A stretch of DNA of 64,000 bases from Candidatus Rubrivivax defluviihabitans (GTDB lineage Bacteria > Pseudomonadota > Gammaproteobacteria > Burkholderiales > Burkholderiaceae_C), in contig JADJMW010000008.1 of the NCBI GenBank assembly GCA_016709385.1, positions 266,355-330,354 on the forward strand, given 5' to 3'. A program made the translations under genes and the position numbers. Each line of letters begins with the position of its first letter. Positions within the stretch are counted from its first letter, which is position 1. Below are positions 56,827 to 64,000 of the stretch, one piece after another. The notes under the pieces were generated by a model that saw nothing but the letters and a program-made list of their open reading frames with translations, did no database searches and was not told where the DNA came from.

Positions 56827-57969
56827 CTACTTCGACGATCGGCGTTGCGCCTGGCGCTCGCGGTTCCAGCGCCGCAAAGACAGCCCCAGACCCCACACGG
56901 AGTGGTGCAACCAGGTCAGCCTGGATTCGCCGCGGGCGCTACCACGGCTCCCGGCGCGGTCGGACGCCGACTGCAACGCCCGGCCCCAGGCCTCGCGCGT
57001 GAAGCCCGCGTGGTGATACGCCAGCACCTGCTCGCGCGCCGCCGCGGCCACCCGCGCGCGGACCGCGGCTTCTCCCACCGCTGTGGCCAGCGCAGATTGC
57101 CAGTTGGCGAAGCCCGGGCCGACGAGCCACCCGGTACGGCGGTGTTTGATGGCATCGCTGTACGGCGGCACATCTGAAGCCAGCGTCGGCACGCCCGCAA
57201 CCGCGTAGTCGAACCACTTGATCGCGCTCTTGCCGGCGCTGAACCGGCTGTCGTCCAGCGGAATGAGCGCCAGCGGGTTGGGCTGCGAGGTCGCCCAACG
57301 AACGAAGTCCTCGCGCGGCATCAACGGCAGCCGCCGGCACGGCACGCCTGCCTGCTGCAGGTCGTCGGCCACCGGGCCCACCGCCAGCACCGACACCGCG
57401 ACGCCAGCCGACGTCGCCAGCGCCTGCAGCGCCCGCCACGCTTCGGCCCCGGCGACGCGGTCCGTGGACGCCACCAGCAGCGTCACCGGCCCGCCTGGAC
57501 GTTGCTCCGGCAGCGGCATGGAAGGGCCGTCGAAAGCCGCGTTCGGCACGACGATCCGGCGCTCCGGCGCCAGCCCCAGCAGGCCCGCCAGGCGCTCGGT
57601 GCTGACCGTCACCACGTCGGCCGCGTCCAGCGACGCCCGGACCCAGCGGGCGCCGGTGCGCAGAGCTTGCGCTTGCTGCAGGTGCGGTGCGGGCTCGGTG
57701 AGCAGGTCGTCGATCTCGTAGATCACCGCGCGCCCCATCGCGACGGCCGTTCGCATCAGGTCAACGTGGCGGCGCGACATGCCGCGCTGCACGACGAGTG
57801 CATCGCACCCGTCCAGCTCCGAGAGCGGCACGTCGTGCAGCGGTCGCATGCGCAACTCGCCGCCCTGCCCGGCCAGCCACGCCTGAAGCGGCTCTACGAC
57901 GCGCAGCCGGGTGATTGTCGACGCCGGATTGGCTGCGACGGCCAGCACCCGCATCACGGTGCGATCCAT
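56827..57969 (-). CDS. Glycosyltransferase (GT4-like)
   Basis: 380 aa from ATG 57969 (ATG 57954 is an alternative). Two Rossmann-like halves: 'MRVLAVAANPASTITRLRVV' at the start and 'KWFDYAVAGVPTLASDVPPY' (about 249-268) with the donor-binding region in the second half, then 'GWLVGP'. Likely transfers a nucleotide-activated sugar in surface-glycan synthesis. Divergent from the DUF5672 gene. Confidence 0.8.
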   Translation of the reverse strand: MDRTVMRVLAVAANPASTITRLRVVEPLQAWLAGQGGELRMRPLHDVPLSELDGCDALVVQRGMSRRHVDLMRTAVAMGRAVIYEIDDLLTEPAPHLQQAQALRTGARWVRASLDAADVVTVSTERLAGLLGLAPERRIVVPNAAFDGPSMPLPEQRPGGPVTLLVASTDRVAGAEAWRALQALATSAGVAVSVLAVGPVADDLQQAGVPCRRLPLMPREDFVRWATSQPNPLALIPLDDSRFSAGKSAIKWFDYAVAGVPTLASDVPPYSDAIKHRRTGWLVGPGFANWQSALATAVGEAAVRARVAAAAREQVLAYHHAGFTREAWGRALQSASDRAGSRGSARGESRLTWLHHSVWGLGLSLRRWNRERQAQRRSSK

Positions 57970-58082
57970 ATCGCGGGGGACCGAGCCGTCAGCGCCATCG
58001 CGCGAATTGTGCCAGCGTTAACATCGACGGTCGATCGACCTCCGATCTGGCGACATGCACGGTTGCAACGACCCCAGCCTCG

Positions 58083-59033
58083 ATGCCCGACAAACTCAGC
58101 GCCATCCGTCCCGCGGTCGTCATCCCCCTGTACAAGCCCGAGCTGTCTGCGTCGGAACGGCTGTCGATCGAGCGCAGCGTCGACGTGCTGGCCTCCCGGT
58201 CGTTGTTCATCGTCGGCCCTGATCGCCTGCGCGAAGCCCTCGATGCGTTGCGTCGGCCGTTCGGGCCGCGGCTGCAGCTGAAGACCTTTCCCGACCGCTA
58301 CTTCGCCGGCATCAAGGGCTACAACGCCCTGATGCGCTCGCTGGACTTCTACCGCTCGTTCGCCGATCACAGCCACGTGCTGATCGCGCAGACCGATGCG
58401 CTGGTGATCTCCGACCAGCTGGACCCATGGTGCGCGCGGGACTGGTCGTATATCGGCGCGCCGTGGTTCGTCGGCGGCAGCCAACCGCGCCGGCCGCTCG
58501 AGTTCTTCGGCGTCGGCAATGGCGGCTTCTCGCTGCGTAGGCTAACCGACTTCCTGCGCGTGCTCGAAACGCCGAGGCGCATCCCGAACTTCATCAAGTC
58601 CCGGGCCGGCGGCAGTGCGGGCTTCCCGAACCTGGTGCGACGGATCAAGCACGAGCGCATCCTGGCGTACAACATCGAGCCCTTCTTCCCGAGCTCGAAC
58701 GAGGATTTCTTCTGGGGCGTGCTGGTGCCGGCCGCGTGTCCGTTCTTCCGCGTGCCCCGGCCGGAGGACGCAGTGGCCTTCGCGTTCGAGGCCGAGCCGC
58801 GCCACCTTTATGCGATGAACGGCAACGTGCTGCCTTTCGGCTGCCACGCGTGGGAGAAGTTCGACCCGGCGTTCTGGGAAGAGCAGCTGCCGTTTTTGGG
58901 CCATAGCGCGCGCGGTCATCTGAGCCTGGGCCGGGGTGGGGCCATGACCTCGCGCAGGCCGTACCAGGTGCGCCACCCGCCGCGCTGCAATTGCGTCGAC
59001 AACGACCGGCGAGCACGGACGCGACGGGGATGA
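58083..59033 (+). CDS. DUF5672 family protein, putative glycosyltransferase
   Basis: 316 aa from ATG 58083. 'RPAVVIPLYKPELSASERLS' at the N-terminus, then 'HVLIAQTDALVISD' and 'YIGAPW' (about 100-130), 'GVGNGGFSLR' and 'NEDFFWGVLVP' (about 199-209) resemble a GT-A fold with metal and nucleotide sites; DUF5672 genes often lie in glycan loci. The last 40 residues overlap the next gene antisense and look less natural, so the stop may be mutated. Confidence 0.75.
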   Translation: MPDKLSAIRPAVVIPLYKPELSASERLSIERSVDVLASRSLFIVGPDRLREALDALRRPFGPRLQLKTFPDRYFAGIKGYNALMRSLDFYRSFADHSHVLIAQTDALVISDQLDPWCARDWSYIGAPWFVGGSQPRRPLEFFGVGNGGFSLRRLTDFLRVLETPRRIPNFIKSRAGGSAGFPNLVRRIKHERILAYNIEPFFPSSNEDFFWGVLVPAACPFFRVPRPEDAVAFAFEAEPRHLYAMNGNVLPFGCHAWEKFDPAFWEEQLPFLGHSARGHLSLGRGGAMTSRRPYQVRHPPRCNCVDNDRRARTRRG

Positions 59034-60034
59034 CCGCGCTGCTCGGCCAGGCCGGCGGCCATGGCGCTCGCCAGCAGCGCTTCGTCACCGGCGTGGTTCG
59101 CCAGCAGCGTCTCCAGGCTTCGCCCCAGATCGTCGGGACACGTGGCCGCGAACGGCGCGAGGTTGTCCGGCCACGGGTAGAAGCCGTGCACCAGGGTCCA
59201 GACTTCCAGCGCGCTCAGCGCGGGGAACCGTTCGGCAACGAGCCGCGCGCACTCTTCGACATGGCGGCGCGTGTCGCTGGACAGCCCGCCGCTCATGTAG
59301 TGCACGGTGGGCGCTGCGCAGGACACGAAACGCACGCCAGCGTCGAAGGCGGTACACAGCCAGCGGGTGTCGCCGACGATGCGGTAGCGGCTGTCGTAGG
59401 GTCCGGCCAGGGTCAGCGCCGCGGGCGTGGCGTAGACGCCGTTGTGGCAGATCTTCGGGCAGCGCAGCCACGATCCCGCGTTCAGCGGTGCCGGCGGCCA
59501 CAGCTTGCGCCGCCGTCCCGCGTGCAGCCAGGCCGACGTGAGGATCATCACCGGCTCGGCCCTGCCTGGCGCCGGGCTGCAGCTGACCAGCGCCCGTGCG
59601 GCCACCGCCGCGGCCTCCGGCGTCAGCCAGTCGTCGGCGTTGAGCACGCACACGAGGTCGCCGCGCACATGCGTGAGCGCCTTGTTCAGTGCGTCGTACA
59701 GGCCGGCGTCGGGCTCGGACAGGTAGTAGTCGATTTGCCCGGCATGGGCCTCGATGACGTCGCGCGTGCCGTCGTCGGACAGCCCGTCGACGACGATATG
59801 TTCGACCTCGCGCCACTGCTGTGTGCGCACGCTGTCCAGCGTGCGTCGCAGCGTGGCCTTCGCGTTGCGCACCACGGTGACGTAGCTGACGAGCGGGTGG
59901 CCCGGGCCGCCCGTTCGGCACCGGCCGGGGTCGGTCAGGCGAAGGCCGCCTTCGATGCGGCGGCGTGAGGGCCGCTCGGTGCCGGCAGGCGGGTCGTCGG
60001 GCGACATCGGCAAGACCTCATCCACGCCGGTCAT
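58916..60034 (-). CDS. Family 2 glycosyltransferase
   Basis: 372 aa from ATG 60034. GT-A domain begins 'HPLVSYVTVVRNAKATLRRT' and has 'EHIVVDGLSDDGTRDVI' and 'VCVLNADDWLTPEA', the latter holding the DxD-like metal site. The rest is variable. It would add a sugar from a nucleotide donor. The open frame extends upstream to 60187, but those residues are not protein-like. Overlaps the DUF5672 gene by 118 bp. Confidence 0.83.
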   Translation of the reverse strand: MTGVDEVLPMSPDDPPAGTERPSRRRIEGGLRLTDPGRCRTGGPGHPLVSYVTVVRNAKATLRRTLDSVRTQQWREVEHIVVDGLSDDGTRDVIEAHAGQIDYYLSEPDAGLYDALNKALTHVRGDLVCVLNADDWLTPEAAAVAARALVSCSPAPGRAEPVMILTSAWLHAGRRRKLWPPAPLNAGSWLRCPKICHNGVYATPAALTLAGPYDSRYRIVGDTRWLCTAFDAGVRFVSCAAPTVHYMSGGLSSDTRRHVEECARLVAERFPALSALEVWTLVHGFYPWPDNLAPFAATCPDDLGRSLETLLANHAGDEALLASAMAAGLAEQRGHPRRVRARRSLSTQLQRGGWRTWYGLREVMAPPRPRLR

Positions 60035-60165
60035 GATAGCGGCGCCGCAGCGGCCGGAACCCCGCGGATAATCGCCGCCATGTGCAGCCGTCGTCGATCC
60101 GGCCTTCCGATAAGACACCGGCTCGCCGCCACCACCGCCCGCCGGGCCGTGGCTTGGCCCCGGCC

Positions 60166-61260
60166 ATGACGATGAGCCTGCTACCACCCGCTCGCCACGA
60201 GGTGCTGGTCAGCCTGGGACGCTCGGCGCCTGGCGACGGCGGCATCTTCGAGTTCTCATCGCAGCTGGCGCGGCGCATCGCGCAAGCAGCGCCGGCATGG
60301 CGCGAAACGCTCGGGGTCGGGTTCACGTTCCACCTGCGGCCAGAGCTGCAGGGCCTGTTCGGCGAAACGGTCGGCTACCTGCCGCTGCATGCCCTGCAGC
60401 GCCTGGTGCATCTCACGCCGCGGCCCTTCGCGTTGTGGCACTCCACGCACCAGATGAACAAGTACCGGCCGCCGGCTGGCTGCACGCGGCAGCTGGTCAC
60501 GATCCACGACCTGAACTACCTCTACGGCCGGCCGCACTTTTCGGTCTGGCGGCACAACAGGCGCCTGCGAAGCCTGCTGCGAAACACCGACCATGTAGCC
60601 ACCGTCAGCCAACACTCGGCCGGTGATGTGCAGCGGCACCTGGGCTGGACCGGACCGCTGGAGGTCATCTACAACGGGGCGTGCAGCTTCGTCGAGGCCA
60701 TGCGCCGGCCGCTGCCGGGCTGGGACGAATATCCGAGGGCGCCGTTCCTGTTCCACCTGAGCCGCATGTCGCCGTCGAAGAATCCGCAGGCCATCATCGG
60801 CCTGGCGCGGTTGTGGCCCGAGATGACCTTCGTGCTCTGCGGCCCACCCAGCGACGACGCGAAGAAGCTGCGCGATACCGTGAAGCTGCCCAACCTGCAG
60901 TTTCACCTCGGCATCGACGATGCGCAGAAGGCCTGGGCCTACGCCCACTGCACCGGCTTCCTGTTCCCTTCGCTCACCGAGGGCTTCGGCATGCCGCCCA
61001 TCGAGGCCATGCATTTCGGCAAACCCGTCTTCCTGGCGCGGCGCACCTGTCTGCCCGAGATCGGCGGCGACGCGGCCGACTATTTCGACGACTTCGACCC
61101 CGCGGCCATGAAGCAGGTGGTCGAACGGGGCCTGGCGCGTTACCAGGCGCCGGGCCGCGCCGACGCCATCCGCGCCCACGCCGCGCAATTCGACTGGGAC
61201 CGCGCCGCCGCCGCCTACCTGGCGCTGTACCGGCGGCTGCTCGGCCTGCCGCCGGGATAA
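60166..61260 (+). CDS. Glycosyltransferase family 1/4
   Basis: 364 aa from ATG 60166. 'LVTIHDLNYLYGRPHFSVWR' (about 112-131), 'VATVSQHSAGDVQ', 'FLFHLSRMSPSKNPQAIIGL' and the donor motif 'FPSLTEGFGMPPIEAMHFGK' (about 266-285) are typical of GT4 enzymes. It stands in divergent orientation to the GT2 gene. A shorter out-of-frame ATG at 60080 follows a GATAAT hexamer, but the chosen start is the first with family-like sequence. ribF follows ten bases after its stop. Confidence 0.87.
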   Translation: MTMSLLPPARHEVLVSLGRSAPGDGGIFEFSSQLARRIAQAAPAWRETLGVGFTFHLRPELQGLFGETVGYLPLHALQRLVHLTPRPFALWHSTHQMNKYRPPAGCTRQLVTIHDLNYLYGRPHFSVWRHNRRLRSLLRNTDHVATVSQHSAGDVQRHLGWTGPLEVIYNGACSFVEAMRRPLPGWDEYPRAPFLFHLSRMSPSKNPQAIIGLARLWPEMTFVLCGPPSDDAKKLRDTVKLPNLQFHLGIDDAQKAWAYAHCTGFLFPSLTEGFGMPPIEAMHFGKPVFLARRTCLPEIGGDAADYFDDFDPAAMKQVVERGLARYQAPGRADAIRAHAAQFDWDRAAAAYLALYRRLLGLPPG

Positions 61261-61269
61261 TCGCGGCCC

Positions 61270-62229
61270 ATGCGCATCCACCGCGGTTTCCACCTTCCCG
61301 GCACCGACGGCTGCGCGCTGACGATCGGCAATTTCGACGGCGGCACCGCGGCCACCAGGCCATGCTGGCCCCTGCTGGCGAGGAGGCGCGGCATCGCGGC
61401 GTGCCTTCGTGCGTGATGACCTTCGAGCCGCACCCGCGCGACCACTTCGCGCGCCAGGCCGGTCGGCCCGAGCTGGCGCCGGCGCGCATCGCCACGCTGC
61501 GCGACAAGCTGTGCGAACTGCAGCGCTGCGGCATCGACCGGGTGGTGGTGGCGCGCTTCGACGACCGGCTGGCGGCGATGCTGCCGGCGCCGGACTTCAT
61601 CGACCGCGTGCTGGTGCACGGCCTGCGCGCGTTACGCTCGTGGGCGACGATTTCAGCTTCCGGCGCCAAGCGGGCCGGCAACTACGCCCTGCTCGACGCA
61701 GCCGGGCGCGGCTGGCTTCGACGTGGCGCGCATGATGAGCTACGAGGTGCACGGGACTGCGCGTGTCCAGTTCCCGCCGTGCGCAGTGCGCTGGCGGCCG
61801 GCGACCTGGCGCTCGTGGAGGCGCTGCTGGGCCGGCCGTACAGCGTCAGCGGTCACGTGCTGCACGGCCGCAAGCTGGGCGCGAGCTGGGCTTTCGCATC
61901 GCTCAACCTTCGCTTTGCGCATGCGCGCGCGGCCACCGGCGGCATCTTCGTGGTGCGCGTGCATGGCCCTGACGGCAGCTCCGCTGCCGGCAGTCGCCAG
62001 CTTCGGCGTTCGCCCCACGGTGGACGACAGCGGCCGCGTGCTGCTGGAAGTGCATTGCCTGGACTGGCCCGCCACGCTGGGCCCGGAGGCCGGCTACGGC
62101 CTGCCGCCTGCGCGTGGACCTGCTGCACAAGCTGCACGACGAGGTGCGCTACGGCTCGCCGCCGCGCTGCAGGAGGCCATTTCGCGCGACACCGAGGAGG
62201 CACGCCGCTGGTTCACCGCGCATGCCTGA
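61270..62229 (+). pseudogene. ribF: Bifunctional riboflavin kinase/FAD synthetase; several frameshifts
   Basis: ATG 61270. 'GCALTIGNFDGG' then a shift, 'VPSCVMTFEPHPRDHFA' (about 49-65) and 'VGDDFSFRRQAG' mark the FAD-synthetase domain; 'RPYSVSGHVLHGRK', 'FGVRPTVDD' and 'LLHKLHDEVRY' mark the kinase domain; end 'EEARRWFTAHA' at 62229. At least six indels (near 61345, 61630, 61715, 61760, 61890, 61975 and 62105) are needed to read through. It makes FMN and FAD. The gene is complete in length, so the breaks are probably errors. Confidence 0.85.
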
Positions 62230-62517
62230 GCTGCGCAGAGGTCGTCCAGCGCACCGGCGCCGGCACCCCATCACAGCGCGGCGGGCGGGTCGCGGTGGCT
62301 AGAATCGGCGTCATGCGACTTCACGGGCAAGCACTCGGTCCCCAGCGTTGGCATGCCGCGACGCGCCGGCAGGCCACGCGCGACCTGAATTTCCGGCCAG
62401 GCCCCCCGCCGCCCGACCGCAGGCTCCGGCCCGCATGCCGGCTTCGCGCCCGGCTGCCGCGCACGACGGCGCCACCCCGCGATTCAACGACCGCCGCCCG
62501 CAGCGGCCGACCCCGCC

Positions 62518-64000
62518 ATGAGCACCGCCCCGACTACCGCAGCACCCTGAACCTGCCTGATACACCCTTCCCGATGCGCGGCGACCTGCCCAGGCGCGAA
62601 CCGGGCTGGATCAGGCAATGGAACGAAGAAGGCCGCTACCAGCGCCTGCGCGCGACGCCCGCCACGGCGCGCCGCTGTTCGTGCTGCACGACGGCCCGCC
62701 CTACGCCAACGGCAAGCTGCACATCGGCCACGCCGTGAACAAGATCCTGAACGACATGGTCGTCAAGCGCCGGGCAGCTGGCCGGTTTCGACGCCCGCCA
62801 ACGCCGGGCTGGGACTGCCACGGCCTGCCGATCGAGAACCAGGTCGAGAAGGACCACGGCCGCGGCCTGGCGCGCGACAAAGGTGCAGGCGCTCAGCCGC
62901 GCCTACGCGTTGCCGACCAGATCGGCCAGCAGATGGCCGATTTCCAGCGCCTGGGCGTGCTCGGCGACTGGGGCCGATCTACCGCATGTCGAAGGATTTC
63001 GGCAACGAGGCCGGCGAGATGCGCGTAGCTCAGGCGGCTGGTCGAGCGCGGCTTCGTCTACCGCGGCGCAAGCCCGTGTACTGGTGCTTCTCGACCGTGG
63101 CAGCTCGCTGGCCGAGTTCGAGATCGAACGGCGTACGATCGACAAGACCTCGCCCACCGTGGACGTGGCCTTTCCTGGCCGCCGACCCCACCCAGCTGGC
63201 TGCGGCCTCGGACTGGCGACGCCGGCCAAACCGGCCTTCGCGGTGATCTGACCACTACGCCGGACGCTGCCGGCTAACCAGGGCGCGAATCTCAACCCGG
63301 CGCTGGTCCACGCCCTGGTGGACACCGATCGCGGGCTGCTGCTGCTGGCCGAGGCGCTGGTGGAGAAGCGCCTGGTGCGTTACGGCATTCAGGGCACGGT
63401 GCTGGCCACGACACGCGGCGAGACAAGCTCGGCGGCTCCTCGGTTTCTGCATCCGCTGGCCGACGTGCACCCAGGCTACCGCCGCATCGCCCCGGTCTAC
63501 CTGGCCGATCACGCCACCGCCGAAGACGGCACCGGCATCGTGCACTCCCTCGCCGACCTCGGCGTGGAGGACTTCCCATTCCTGCCTCGGCACGCATGGC
63601 CGCCGATCAGATCCCTGAACCCGGTGCAGGGCAACTGCGTCTACGAGGACACGCTGCCGCTGTTCGGCGGCACGAATATCTGGAAGGCCAATCCGCGTGG
63701 TGGAGTGCTGGCGCAGAGCGACCGCCCGCTGGCCACGGGCAAGTGGAGCACAGCTACCCGAACCGCTGGCGCCACAAGACGCCGGTGATCTGACCGTGCC
63801 GCGGCGCAATGGTTCGTGCGCATGGACGAAGGCGACGGCGTCCTCACCGTCGACAAGGTTTCGCCGCGGACGCTGGGGCAGACCCCGCCTTGGCTGCGAT
63901 CGATGCGACCGCTTTCTACCCCCCGAGAACGGCTACCGCGCGCGGCTGCGCGACATGATCGCCAACCGTCCCGACTGGTGCATCAGCCGCCAGCGGAGCT
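62518..64000 (+). pseudogene. ileS: Isoleucyl-tRNA synthetase, N-terminal half, frameshifted and cut by window end
   Basis: ATG 62518 followed by a one-base shift, then 'DYRSTLNLPDTPFPMRGDLP'. Class I HIGH motif region 'LHDGPPYANGKLHIGHAVNK' (about 62690-62748), 'GWDCHGLPIENQVEK', then editing-domain fragments ('HPGYRRIAPVYLADHATAED', 'GIVHS') and 'GNCVYEDTLPLFGGTNIW'. About ten indels occur before 64000. The 288-bp gap upstream has TAGAAT (62300-62305) nine bases before an ATG (62313) whose frame joins the ileS frame; I prefer 62518 as start. The protein would be about 940 aa. Confidence 0.88.

Overview
The window is a high-GC bacterial chromosome segment that most resembles the betaproteobacterial order Burkholderiales (Comamonadaceae or the Rubrivivax/Leptothrix group). 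Reasons: a phenylacetate operon whose last gene is a TetR-type PaaR, a ribF-ileS junction, a VC0807/DUF502/SapC/DUF4197 household gene set, strong G/C in third codon positions, and short C-run/G-run intergenic repeats. No phage, transposase, plasmid or CRISPR gene is visible. Nearly everything is core or metabolic.

Layout. 1-185 is the start of a 2-hydroxyacid dehydrogenase. 299-7661 is a nine-gene Mrp-type cation/proton antiporter operon (E, F, G, an MbhD/E-like B', B, C and three D-type subunits plus a small membrane protein) without a full-length MrpA. 7861-9633 holds tRNA-Thr, a VanZ-like protein and an unknown protein. 9422-16518 is the complete paaGIKABCDE-R operon (minus strand) with a 14-bp palindrome in front of it. 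16672-21122 holds an M17 aminopeptidase, SapC, a frameshifted CorC/HlyC-type protein and ApaH. 21293-24110 is a tRNA-Ser gene split in its T-stem by 2730 nt made almost only of G and C. 24318-31758 holds an RNase Z-like hydrolase, a DUF4197 protein, a SWIM-SNF2 helicase and modABC. 31791-44626 holds an acyl-CoA ligase, a Ser/Thr kinase, GDPD, MFS, RsgA with a 14-codon ORF upstream, an RluA-type synthase, an SDR, an S10 peptidase, DUF502 and a threonine dehydratase. 44752-51160 holds a TPR lipoprotein, a SUOX-like periplasmic protein coupled to a hybrid histidine kinase, MurB and YajQ. 51350-55770 holds a pimeloyl-CoA-dehydrogenase-like pair, a P1/DmpA peptidase and an RsuA-type synthase, all frameshifted. 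55727-61260 is a surface-glycan cluster. 61270-64000 holds ribF and the start of ileS, both heavily frameshifted.

How the genes work together. The paa operon carries ligation, epoxidation and isomerisation of phenylacetyl-CoA; paaZ, paaH and paaJ are not here. ModABC imports molybdate. The Mrp operon is a self-contained proton/cation exchange complex. The glycan block has four probable glycosyltransferases, a methyltransferase and two small coupled ORFs.

Sequence quality matters in this window. Single-base indels break at least nine otherwise well conserved genes, most densely at 51.4-55.5 kb and 61.3-64 kb. The G/C-only block inside tRNA-Ser, whose removal restores a perfect 88-nt tRNA, is the strangest object here. 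It is more likely a sequencing or assembly artefact than biology, but the raw reads can decide. I did not find a convincing new biological system. The best small biological leads are the 14-codon ORF at 39093-39137, the cofactor-less SUOX-like/kinase pair and the three-D-subunit antiporter.
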